Source: a virus
Reading direction: 5' to 3' (one strand)
Virus record (IMG/VR): IMGVR_UViG_3300040795_000064
Location: 1-31,793 of that record
DNA length: 31,793 nucleotides
In this document: piece after piece, positions 1 through 6,755 of the stretch
How positions within the stretch are numbered: the stretch's first letter is position 1
How the letters are laid out: every line of letters starts with the position of its first letter
Position numbers and translations under genes: made by a program
The notes under the pieces: generated by a model
Databases searched by the model: none
The model's input: the letters and a program-made list of their open reading frames with translations, nothing else
Told to the model about the DNA's origin: nothing

Positions 1-228
1 ACGAAAAATCATATTGAACTTTTTTATCATGAGTATAATGAGTTTTATCATGATTTATTTTTTGAAATCAGTGACTTGTCTGAAAACGATGCGATCACAA
101 TTTTTATAAATAATGAAATTAAAGAAGATCTCAACGAATTCCTTTTAGAAGAAAGACCTGAGCTGTTTGAAATCTCTATAGAAAAACTCAAATCATCAAT
201 AAAATTTGACACTTATAAATCGAATTAA
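1..228 (+). CDS. Hypothetical protein, 3' part only
   Basis: An open frame runs from the first base of the window to a TAA at 226-228 (75 codons), so the start lies outside. The visible part is rich in acidic and aromatic residues (Glu, Asp, Phe, Tyr) and has no membrane segment; it reads like the C-terminus of a small soluble protein. I do not recognise the family. It points the same way as the next plus-strand genes but is separated from the 435 gene by about 200 bases, so co-transcription is uncertain. Coding use is plausible because the frame is open throughout and ends just before an A-rich spacer. Confidence 0.55.
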   Translation, partial: TKNHIELFYHEYNEFYHDLFFEISDLSENDAITIFINNEIKEDLNEFLLEERPELFEISIEKLKSSIKFDTYKSN

Positions 229-282
229 AAAAAATATGATAATCTAAAAAAATAATAATAGCTCTTTTGATACGAGACCTCT

Positions 283-381
283 ATGATTCAATTTAAATCA
301 GTGCTTTTGGCAACCGCTGTGGCCGGTCTAGCAGCGAGAAACATTTTCATGCAGCAGATGATCCCGAGTGATCTTGTGTGA
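283..381 (+). CDS. Possible 32-residue membrane or leader peptide
   Basis: A short ATG-to-TGA frame lies in the gap between the truncated first gene and the 435 gene. Its product starts with Met-Ile-Gln-Phe-Lys followed by a small hydrophobic, alanine-rich stretch and an amphipathic end. It could be a tiny membrane peptide. No convincing Shine-Dalgarno sequence precedes it, and a frame of this length is easily expected by chance, so this is a weak call. If it is not a gene, positions 229-434 hold only AT-rich spacer plus the G-rich ribosome-binding region of the next gene. Confidence 0.2.
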   Translation: MIQFKSVLLATAVAGLAARNIFMQQMIPSDLV

Positions 382-434
382 ATGTCGTCACCAGAACCCT
401 TCACGCTTTGACCTAGGGGGGTTGAAAAAAAAAA

Positions 435-755
435 ATGAAAAACCAAAAATTTTTTGAAAATGTCGGAAAATTAGTTCACGAAAACATAAAAAATAAAAAA
501 AATATAAATAAATTAAAAGACGATCATCTCGAGGTCCTCGAAATCGCCATCCCTGCGGGGGAGGAACAGATTTTTTTAATGTGTGACAAAAATTTAAGAA
601 CGTCTTCTCTGCCGATTTATACCACGTTTCAAAAATTTTTTAATTTAAAAAAAGACAAATTTGGAAATTATTTTCATCCTGAACCCAACCGCAAAAAAAT
701 CAATTATGGCGAAGCTGGGAAGAACTTATTGAAATTCCTTGTTTTTTCTGAATGA
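435..755 (+). CDS. Hypothetical 106-residue protein, translationally coupled to methyltransferase-like gene
   Basis: The protein is Lys/Asn/Phe-rich at the N-terminus, with no signal peptide or membrane span, and I recognise no domain. A G-run about a dozen bases upstream of the ATG can serve as ribosome-binding site. The stop codon overlaps the ATG of the next gene in an ATGA arrangement (752-755), the usual sign of translational coupling. The two products are therefore likely made together, and this one could be an accessory subunit or specificity partner of the methyltransferase-like protein; that is inference from position only. The basic N-terminal half would suit nucleic-acid contact, but no motif proves it. 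Confidence 0.65.
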   Translation: MKNQKFFENVGKLVHENIKNKKNINKLKDDHLEVLEIAIPAGEEQIFLMCDKNLRTSSLPIYTTFQKFFNLKKDKFGNYFHPEPNRKKINYGEAGKNLLKFLVFSE

Positions 756-1495
756 ATAAAATCAACCTCGTCGATTTGGAAAAGCTTTTCCATAGAAGTA
801 AAGACCGTATTAAAGACCTCGGAGAAGTATTCACTCCTGAATCCATCGTCGAGGATATGCTTGATCTACTTGCAAAAGACAAGCGTGGTTTGTGGAGTGA
901 CATAGACACAACTTTTTTCGAGCCCTGCTGCGGCCACGGGAATATAGTTCTCGCAATCTACCGAAGACGACTTGAAGCTATTTACAAGAAAGCTTTGTCG
1001 CAGAATATAAAAGAAGCTGCCTATTATGCTGTAGCCAATGCACTAAACACTCTCTGGGCAATCGATATTGACGCAAATAATGTCGAAGATTGCCGAACAC
1101 GAGTTTTTGCTGCAACATTAGATTTTTTAAAAGAGAAGCTACGAATAAATAGTGACTTCATTTTGATCTCCCATAAAAGAGAATTCTTTGCTCATGTGCT
1201 GTCTTGCATTCGATGGCAGGTCGATGAGAACGAAACACTATCCGCCCTTAGCTCACCAGCCTTGGCTAAAGAAAAGGCAAGTCTAACGAAACCAGGTGCA
1301 AAATGGTTAGCTCAAAACGGTCATCACCAGCTTGATTTTAATTATACATGGTGTGCTTTTTTTAAAGAGTGTGAATCAAAGGGCACTGTGCCCCCCGAAT
1401 TTGAAAGATCACTAAAATTCCTTGAGGCCGTTTTGACGGGCAAAGTTCGTGGTTTTGATGAATACAGATTTGTAAAAGTTATTATTTACGCATGA
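752..1495 (+). CDS. N6-adenine-type DNA methyltransferase-like protein lacking an NPPY motif
   Basis: Residues 24-40 (GEVFTPESIVEDMLDLL) match the conserved start of the N6-adenine methylase core of type I and type IIG enzymes. Motif I, which binds S-adenosylmethionine, is FEPCCGHGN at 56-64, and motif II is WAIDID at 102-107. The catalytic (N/D/S)PP(Y/F/W) motif expected after motif II is not visible anywhere in the 247 residues; the nearest string is a VPPEF near residue 210. Full-length enzymes of this class are far longer, so the protein is a methylase fold with an atypical or absent active site. Small phage proteins of this type are often annotated as restriction subunit M. It could protect phage DNA if another residue set replaces NPPY, or could bind SAM or DNA without methylation. 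It overlaps the preceding gene by four bases. Confidence 0.75.
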   Translation: MNKINLVDLEKLFHRSKDRIKDLGEVFTPESIVEDMLDLLAKDKRGLWSDIDTTFFEPCCGHGNIVLAIYRRRLEAIYKKALSQNIKEAAYYAVANALNTLWAIDIDANNVEDCRTRVFAATLDFLKEKLRINSDFILISHKREFFAHVLSCIRWQVDENETLSALSSPALAKEKASLTKPGAKWLAQNGHHQLDFNYTWCAFFKECESKGTVPPEFERSLKFLEAVLTGKVRGFDEYRFVKVIIYA

Positions 1496-1525
1496 GCTAA
1501 CACGGCCCTACCTGACACTAATCTC

Positions 1526-1554
1526 TTGACACCTAAATCAATTTTTGTTAGACT
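1526..1554 (+). promoter_or_regulatory. Sigma70-like promoter for the exported-protein cassette
   Basis: A perfect -35 box TTGACA (1526-1531) is followed after 17 bases by TAGACT (1549-1554), four of six matches to the -10 consensus. The start site would fall near 1561, about 40 bases before the ATG at 1602. It sits in the 106-base gap after the methyltransferase-like gene and is well placed to drive 1602-3948. Inference from consensus only. Confidence 0.5.
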
Positions 1555-1601
1555 CCAAAAAGTGTCTTGAGTTGAACTTTTTATTGTGGGGTGTTTGTTA
1601 T

Positions 1602-2168
1602 ATGAGATTTCATTTTTCTAGCGTGGTTTTATTTTTGTTTTCAAGCGTTGCCTTTGCGCAACTGCCGCCGGAGCTAAACCCGGGCGGATTTAAAGCGTAC
1701 TGGCCTGGCTCGGGCCGCATGGATCTTATCGTTCATTCCAGCCGGGGGTCGGTCGAACCACAAAATTATTGTATGGCCTACAGCGGCACCATGCTGAGGG
1801 GCCACACGATCCGCATGCAGCCTCCCGAGGGCTCGCATCAGTGGGGCAATCCCCATTTGGAGACCATCCAGGCCGCGCGCATTGAGAAAAATGGAGGCGC
1901 GTGGAATAAATTTTGGGGCAGCCACACGATCCAGCGCTGGACGTGGGGCAACACCAATCGTTTTGGGTACAACGTGGCGATGGGATCCGTATTTGTTCCG
2001 CGTGGGTATGTTTTAGAGCTCTATAACAATATTAATTATGAACCCTCCGGCGGCGGTTTGATCGTTGCGGGCGCCATCCTTACCGATCTAGAAGACTACG
2101 CGCCTCAAATTAATTCTGTGCTCTGCACACGGACGAACGAAGACGCTTCTTACGTTTTCCCTATGTGA
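1602..2168 (+). CDS. Secreted hypothetical protein, 188 residues, first gene of exported cassette
   Basis: The ATG at 1602 is chosen over an upstream TTG (1545) because it places a clean signal peptide at the N-terminus: Met-Arg, a hydrophobic core and the cleavage-type end SVAFA just before Gln-Leu-Pro. The mature part (about 169 residues) is Gly-, Trp- and Asn-rich, with features of a beta-rich extracytoplasmic domain, and has two well-separated cysteines that could pair in the periplasm. I recognise no family. The mature coding part is visibly GC-richer than the genes on either side. It is the first gene of a four-gene plus-strand run, all of them exported, and its stop overlaps the region where the next gene begins. 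Confidence 0.75.
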   Translation: MRFHFSSVVLFLFSSVAFAQLPPELNPGGFKAYWPGSGRMDLIVHSSRGSVEPQNYCMAYSGTMLRGHTIRMQPPEGSHQWGNPHLETIQAARIEKNGGAWNKFWGSHTIQRWTWGNTNRFGYNVAMGSVFVPRGYVLELYNNINYEPSGGGLIVAGAILTDLEDYAPQINSVLCTRTNEDASYVFPM

Positions 2169-2188
2169 GAAAAAAAAGGAAAAAAAAG

Positions 2189-2995
2189 ATGAATACAAAG
2201 ACTTTAGTGCCCCTCGCAACGCTCCTTTTCCTCACCCCCCGCGTGGGCGAGGGGGGCTACAAGGAAGACATGATTAAGAAATTTGGCCACTCTAATTTTA
2301 TTTATGATGCCGCGCATGATGTGGAAGAAGAGCAAAAAGTGCTTAAATTTAACATCCCAGAGCCCGTGCCCCTCGCTTCATTTGTCATAGATTTTCGCGT
2401 GTGCCCCCAAGATGCCGATTTAAATACATGCAGACTTGGAAAACAACGCTTCATTCGCGAGGCAAACCCCAGGCCCGCGCAAACGCCAAGGCGTTTTGAC
2501 CGCGAAATCACGGGGGTCCTCCGTGTTTATTCTGGGAATATTTTAAGTGTTGAGCGTTTTATAACAAAAGAAATGGAACGGACCCTCGAAAAACAAACCA
2601 TGGGAGCCGCGCACCTGGGGCAGCTCGCCTATCAAGCTGCTCAAGATGAGTTAGCTAAAATGCTTAAAGACCCCGAGAAGGGCATCCCCGATGACCATGA
2701 ATTTGGTGATGCGCGAGACGATCAAGCGCGTCGTCGGTATGAGGAGATTAAAGCACGGGCTCAAAAGCCTATAGAAGACAATTCGATGCCTCAAGAATCT
2801 GAACGATTACCGCCACTTATCGAAACCAAAGAGTTCAGTATGGGTGATCAAAGAAAAATTTGTATGGACATCATCGCGAGCAAACTCGAACTTCTAGAAG
2901 TTTACGAGTTGGATCGTGAAAATGAAGAAATAAAAGATGCGATTGAATTTTTGATTCAGCAATATGACAAATCAAAATGTAACGAGATTCTATAA
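2189..2995 (+). CDS. Exported hypothetical protein, 268 residues
   Basis: An AAGGA sequence lies before the ATG at 2189, which gives a short signal-peptide-like N-terminus with core LVPLATLLFL. Upstream in-frame codons starting at 2165 would add a poly-basic extension and are less likely used. The mature protein has an N-terminal region with two nearby cysteines (around CPQDADLNTC), a charged, probably helical middle with many Glu, Arg and Gln, and a C-terminal part with two more cysteines, so two disulfides are possible. The middle may form a coiled coil. I recognise no family. The gene is second in the exported cassette and follows the preceding gene by about 20 bases. Confidence 0.7.
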   Translation: MNTKTLVPLATLLFLTPRVGEGGYKEDMIKKFGHSNFIYDAAHDVEEEQKVLKFNIPEPVPLASFVIDFRVCPQDADLNTCRLGKQRFIREANPRPAQTPRRFDREITGVLRVYSGNILSVERFITKEMERTLEKQTMGAAHLGQLAYQAAQDELAKMLKDPEKGIPDDHEFGDARDDQARRRYEEIKARAQKPIEDNSMPQESERLPPLIETKEFSMGDQRKICMDIIASKLELLEVYELDRENEEIKDAIEFLIQQYDKSKCNEIL

Positions 2996-3012
2996 AAAGG
3001 AATACCACTCAC

Positions 3013-3531
3013 ATGAAAAAATTTTTAAGTTTTATTTTGGCGTTTTCAATACCCTTTAGCGGCTTTGCGAGCGAAAACCCCATAAATTATGAATTAATTA
3101 ACAGGCATTGCGAACTCTTAGAAGAAGCACTAATAAAAGGCGTTATAAAGTTTGAAGAAGTGGACACAGACGAGATAAAAAAAGGTATTTTCATGCTAGG
3201 AGATCGCTGTGAGATGAGAGTTGAAGATTATTGGCGTGCGCTGGAAACCGTTGCTTTAAGAGGGGGGGCCGCGGGTGGAGTTGCTTTGACTGCGGCCGGG
3301 GCTGGGAGTTCAAACTACATAAAACTTTTGACAAAAGGTGCACTGGTTGGGATTGCTCCGCGCTTTATCCCCGGTATTGCAGCTATTGCAGCCTCCTTGG
3401 GGGCGGTGAGTGGGGTCATGGAAACCATACGGGTTTTGGAAGAAGAGCAAAAAAAATGCTTGGACGATAAAAACGCCGAAATTATAAAAATGTTAGACGA
3501 TCATCTCAAAAAACTGGGTCACACGAGGTAG
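3013..3531 (+). CDS. Exported protein with Gly/Ala-rich hydrophobic segment
   Basis: A typical signal peptide is seen at residues 1-20 (basic start, hydrophobic core, SGFAS cleavage end). After an acidic helical region with two cysteines comes a long Gly/Ala-rich hydrophobic stretch, roughly residues 80-138, that contains GGAAGG and GAGSS-type patterns and two hydrophobic halves split by a Lys-Leu-Leu-Thr-Lys turn. This resembles a helical hairpin or glycine-zipper segment that inserts in a membrane. A charged, helical C-terminus with a third cysteine follows. No family recognised. Function could be envelope insertion, for example superinfection exclusion or host modification, but this is inference. 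It is third in the exported cassette, 17 bases after the previous stop. Confidence 0.7.
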   Translation: MKKFLSFILAFSIPFSGFASENPINYELINRHCELLEEALIKGVIKFEEVDTDEIKKGIFMLGDRCEMRVEDYWRALETVALRGGAAGGVALTAAGAGSSNYIKLLTKGALVGIAPRFIPGIAAIAASLGAVSGVMETIRVLEEEQKKCLDDKNAEIIKMLDDHLKKLGHTR

Positions 3532-3543
3532 GGAATTAAAAAA

Positions 3544-3948
3544 ATGAAAAAATATATTTACTTTTCTGTGTTAATAGCGCCCGTGTTTTTTTTATCATGT
3601 GGAAAAAAAACACAAAAATACCAAAAAGAATACCCGCTACATGACTCACGAAATCTCTTCGATCTCAATTATCTTTACTCAGCTTGTGCAAAACGGTATG
3701 CTGGACTAGATCCAATTTACATGCGCTCGGATGCGGGTACACCTGGGGAAGAAGAATTCCCTTCCTGCGTATCCGTTAAAAAAAAGCTTCTTGAAAATAA
3801 TTTGAGTGCAGCTCAAGTTGCTGAAATTTTACAAAATTTGAGAGAGGGCGACATTTTTGAAGCCAAGCAAAACACGAAATATTTTTCCCATGAAGCAATT
3901 AAAAATTTAAAAAATTTAATCACGCGATTTGAAGGGCCCCCTTCTTGA
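3544..3948 (+). CDS. Putative lipoprotein, 134 residues
   Basis: The N-terminus has two lysines, a hydrophobic core and then FFLSCGKK, a type II signal peptide with acylated Cys19. Position -3 is Phe rather than the more usual Leu, but -1 Ser and +1 Cys fit. Position +2 is Gly, not Asp, so outer-membrane sorting would be expected in an enterobacterial-type Lol system. The mature part has two further cysteines, in YSACAK and PSCVSV, that could form a disulfide. No family recognised. It closes the exported cassette 12 bases after the previous stop and converges on the C39-like peptidase gene. Phage lipoproteins often block superinfection by shielding receptors; that role is only a possibility here. 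Confidence 0.7.
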   Translation: MKKYIYFSVLIAPVFFLSCGKKTQKYQKEYPLHDSRNLFDLNYLYSACAKRYAGLDPIYMRSDAGTPGEEEFPSCVSVKKKLLENNLSAAQVAEILQNLREGDIFEAKQNTKYFSHEAIKNLKNLITRFEGPPS

Positions 3949-3980
3949 GGGAGCGTCCTTTAACCTCCGGTCTAAATAAA

Positions 3981-4619
3981 TTATTGCCCATCAAGTAAAA
4001 TTATGATTGAATACCAAATATCTCCATCGTTCCCAAGCATGCGATGCATTAAATTATAAGAATAATGCATTGATTTTGCGTCGACTTCTGTATCATAACC
4101 ATCCTCCCACCACTCTCCAAAGGGGTCATTCACAAAAAAACCTGAATCATCATAGCCTGTTATGACCACTATGTGCCCCGATTCGGTGAACCTCCCGTGG
4201 ACGATTACGGGAATTCCTACTTTCACAAATTTTTGAATATCCTCAAAATCCCCGTGATAGTTATTAAAAATCAATGGGTCGGGGTGTCCGTTTTCCTTGA
4301 GTTCCGCTCTCAAAATATCAGCAAGACCTGTTGGGCTTTGTCCTGCGGTCTTACCATATTTTGCGTAAATCTCATCAGGTGTGATTTTATGAGACCAATA
4401 ACTCAAAACCATGGCAGCACTCGAGATCCCACAGGTTCCATAAGGCTCGTTCTCGTTTAAAAGCTGGTGATAGTAGGGGACGTCGAGTGATTTTTTTTGT
4501 AGTATTATCGGAACCTTATCAATGTCGGCAATATTAAAATTATAATAAGTCATCACAACGGGCGTAGCGATCACCCCCGCAAGGGTTGTCGCTATAATAA
4601 AAGATTTGAGGGGGATCAT
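3981..4619 (-). CDS. Membrane-anchored C39-like cysteine peptidase
   Basis: The protein has an N-terminal hydrophobic signal-anchor (about residues 5-24) followed by a papain-fold domain of the peptidase C39-like type. The catalytic Cys63 sits in YGTCGISSAAMVL, the His149 in SGHIVVITGYDD and the acidic residue Asp165 in VNDPFG, in the order and spacing known for this superfamily. The catalytic domain would face the periplasm. There is no ABC transporter part, so it is not a bacteriocin exporter. Possible substrates are envelope proteins, the products of the neighbouring exported cassette, or peptidoglycan-linked peptides; the sequence does not decide. It is transcribed alone, converging on the lipoprotein gene with a 32-base gap. 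Confidence 0.8.
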   Translation of the reverse strand: MIPLKSFIIATTLAGVIATPVVMTYYNFNIADIDKVPIILQKKSLDVPYYHQLLNENEPYGTCGISSAAMVLSYWSHKITPDEIYAKYGKTAGQSPTGLADILRAELKENGHPDPLIFNNYHGDFEDIQKFVKVGIPVIVHGRFTESGHIVVITGYDDSGFFVNDPFGEWWEDGYDTEVDAKSMHYSYNLMHRMLGNDGDIWYSIIILLDGQ

Positions 4620-4677
4620 AGGATTTTTTAAAACCTCTAGGAGTGGGGGGCGTAACTTAGCAGACCTTTCTCATTTA

Positions 4678-4683
4678 ATTATA
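4678..4683 (-). promoter_or_regulatory. Possible -10 box for the C39-like peptidase gene
   Basis: The 103-base gap between the nuclease gene and the peptidase gene carries, read on the minus strand, a perfect TATAAT inside a very AT-rich stretch. No good -35 box is found at 16-18 bases upstream, so an activator or an AT-rich context would be needed. The position, about 60 bases before the ATG at 4619, suits a promoter for the lone peptidase gene. Confidence 0.3.
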
Positions 4684-4722
4684 TATTAAAAAAACTGTTT
4701 TCCACTTCTTTTTAACCTGAAT

Positions 4723-5088
4723 TTATATCTTTGAAACAAACTGAGCATACCCTCCGTGTTCGTTGACTAAATCAATAAAACGTTTTTGGGCAAGCTCTTT
4801 TGGCGTTTCTCGAAATTTCCAACCCGGCTTTTTTATTTCAAACGCAACGAACTGACCCAACAATTGCCCCACATGATCCTGTGTGATGAGGAGGGGCTTG
4901 ATGCCTACAAGGTCTGAGGATTTAAGTGCGGCGTTCATTTTTTGGGATTCGTTTGCGAGCCCAAAACGCAAAAAACCCCCATAAGGCGTTTTTAAAGCAC
5001 CCACATTATTCCTCCAAAGCACGTACCCCAAAGATTCATAATATTTTTTAACTTCATCCTGCAAAGACTTTTCTAATCTTTTATTCAT
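4723..5088 (-). CDS. VRR-NUC domain nuclease
   Basis: Starting at the ATG at 5088, which has an AAGGA sequence upstream, the product is 121 residues; the in-frame extension upstream would cross the divergent promoter region and is rejected. It shows the compact PD-(D/E)XK layout of VRR-NUC proteins: an N-terminal helix, a conserved region ending in Asp59 (SSDLVGIKP), then FEIKKPG with Glu84 and Lys86 as the metal-binding and catalytic pair. VRR-NUC proteins are structure-specific or Holliday-junction-type nucleases found in many phage replication modules together with DUF2800, DUF2815 and family A polymerase genes, as here. It is unusual in being transcribed away from its partners. Its role is probably in processing replication or recombination intermediates. 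Confidence 0.85.
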   Translation of the reverse strand: MNKRLEKSLQDEVKKYYESLGYVLWRNNVGALKTPYGGFLRFGLANESQKMNAALKSSDLVGIKPLLITQDHVGQLLGQFVAFEIKKPGWKFRETPKELAQKRFIDLVNEHGGYAQFVSKI

Positions 5089-5106
5089 GTGTTTTTTTTC
5101 CTTGCG

Positions 5107-5135
5107 TTGTAATCGCGACAAAAAAAAGATAACAT
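5107..5135 (+). promoter_or_regulatory. Candidate promoter for the replication module
   Basis: The 77-base gap between the two divergent replication genes contains TTGTAA (5107-5112) and, after exactly 17 bases, TAACAT (5130-5135), each matching four of six consensus bases. A transcript would start near 5142, about 24 bases before the ATG at 5166. The same gap must also carry the promoter of the minus-strand nuclease; an AT-rich stretch on that strand with TTGTCT is a weak candidate. Confidence 0.4.
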
Positions 5136-5165
5136 AAAATAAAAAAAGAAAGACAAAACCACACA

Positions 5166-6170
5166 ATGGAACACTCTCAATTCTCGCCGAGCTCCTCCCA
5201 CATTTGGTCCCGATGCCCCGGATCTTTAAGTCTACCGATTCAAGAAACATTTCTTGAGAGCGAATTTGCCCTCGAAGGCCATAAAAAACACTGCGAAGCC
5301 CACGATTTTTTCAGTAAAAATATTTTTCAATGCGATGACCCCCACGTTTCTTTTTATTTGTCTGTTCTAGAAAAATTAAAGGAAGAAGAGGGGGTTTCTG
5401 TCTTAAAACTTGAAGAAAAAATTCATGTGCATGGGGAATGTTTTGGCACCGCCGACGCTTTTGCTTTCAACGCGCATACCCATGTTTTAACCGTGATTGA
5501 TTTTAAATACGGTATATATCCTGTGGAAGTAGATGAAAACACTCAACTTTTACTTTATGCGTATGGTCTTTTAAAAAAATATAACGCGCACTACATCGTT
5601 TTAAAAATCGTACAACCCAGAGCGCATCACCCCGAAGGCCCCACACGTTCGGTGGTCTACACCCGAGACCAATTGCTTGAATTCGTCCACCCATTAAAAA
5701 AAATTATAGATGAGCCTAAAGAAGAATTTAAAACGGGGGGACATTGCAAGTTTTGCAAACGCAAGTTTTTTTGTAAAGCCTTCCACGACGCGGCCGTTTC
5801 TTTAACCGAGGTGGCTTTAAAAAGCCCAAAACCTCAAAAAATTGAAAAAAATCACGTCGGAAAATTTTATGAGCAGATCAAAATTGCTCTTGAAAAACTC
5901 ACTGCTCTTGAAAAAATATATGCTCAGCATATAAAACATTCGCTCGGGGTTCCCGGCTACAATGTAGTTCCCGCGTTATCCACACGAAAATGGGTTGCTA
6001 CCCCTCGCGAATTAAAATCGTGGGCGCTAGCTAATAATTTTGAAATATGTGAAGAAGTTTTTTTAAGCCCTGCGCAGATTGAAAAAAAATACAACACGCA
6101 AGTACCTAAAAATTTTGTAAATCGCGAAATCATAGGCGTAAGAATAAAAAAAGGAGAAGAAAGCGTATGA
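5166..6170 (+). CDS. DUF2800 family RecB/Cas4-like nuclease
   Basis: This 334-residue protein matches the phage DUF2800 family: it opens with the signature SSSHIWSRCPGS (Cys17), then has a PD-(D/E)XK nuclease core with Asp97 (GTADAF), Asp112 and Lys114 (VIDFKYG) and a later Gln-Leu-Tyr-Ala-type helix. Cys194, Cys197 and Cys203 (CKFCKRKFFC) with Cys17 form the cysteine set expected for an iron-sulfur cluster, as in Cas4 and AddB-type nucleases. It is likely a 5' or 3' exonuclease working with the adjacent ssDNA-binding protein in replication and recombination. Its stop overlaps the next ATG by four bases, so the two are translationally coupled. Confidence 0.88.
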   Translation: MEHSQFSPSSSHIWSRCPGSLSLPIQETFLESEFALEGHKKHCEAHDFFSKNIFQCDDPHVSFYLSVLEKLKEEEGVSVLKLEEKIHVHGECFGTADAFAFNAHTHVLTVIDFKYGIYPVEVDENTQLLLYAYGLLKKYNAHYIVLKIVQPRAHHPEGPTRSVVYTRDQLLEFVHPLKKIIDEPKEEFKTGGHCKFCKRKFFCKAFHDAAVSLTEVALKSPKPQKIEKNHVGKFYEQIKIALEKLTALEKIYAQHIKHSLGVPGYNVVPALSTRKWVATPRELKSWALANNFEICEEVFLSPAQIEKKYNTQVPKNFVNREIIGVRIKKGEESV

Positions 6171-6739
6171 CTGGAATTTTATCACCTGTCGGGATTCTGG
6201 TTGGTGGAAATCTTTTAAATCCATACCCAGACAACAAATATTTTTTTGCTTTTGCGATCGATAAAAAAAATCAAGATTGGGAGCGTGTAAAAAATGAAAT
6301 ATATAGGGTCGCAAAAGAGGGCTTTCCTAAACTTTTTAACGCCGATGGAGCGTGTTTGAGCCCAAAATTTGCTTTTAAAATAGTGGATGGAGACAGCCAA
6401 TTACCCAATTCAAAAGGGGTTGCCCCATGTGAAAAATCGGGGTATCCGGGGCACTGGGTTTTAAATTTCGGCGGGATGTTCCCCCCAAAAGTGTTCACGA
6501 AGGGGGGCGCGAGCATCGTAAGTGATGCTGATTTAATTCAACGAGGGGCTAAAATTCGTGTCAATTTCTCAGTAAAATCAAACGGTTCCACACAGCAACC
6601 CGGTGTTTATCTCAATGCGCGTCTTGTTGAATATATTGACCCCGGGGTTCCTTTAAAAAGCATGGGGCTTCAAGATGACGGCTCTATTTTTCAAAAAAAT
6701 CCAGTCGACGCAAACGGACTTGAAGAATTTCCTTTTTAA
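6167..6739 (+). CDS. DUF2815 family ssDNA-binding-like protein
   Basis: The 190-residue protein has the DUF2815 pattern: a beta-rich OB-fold-like body with LLNPYPD near the start, a Pro-Gly-rich HWVLNFGG region in the middle and a G(V/P)YLNARLVEY strand. In phages this family sits between DUF2800 and family A polymerase genes, as here, and is regarded as a single-stranded DNA-binding protein. The C-terminus ends in LEEFPF, which resembles the acidic DDIPF tip by which bacterial SSB recruits partner proteins. Start by ATGA overlap with the nuclease gene. It should coat ssDNA during phage replication and help the polymerase and nuclease. Confidence 0.85.
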   Translation: MTGILSPVGILVGGNLLNPYPDNKYFFAFAIDKKNQDWERVKNEIYRVAKEGFPKLFNADGACLSPKFAFKIVDGDSQLPNSKGVAPCEKSGYPGHWVLNFGGMFPPKVFTKGGASIVSDADLIQRGAKIRVNFSVKSNGSTQQPGVYLNARLVEYIDPGVPLKSMGLQDDGSIFQKNPVDANGLEEFPF

Positions 6740-6755
6740 GAAAAAAAAATAGATT

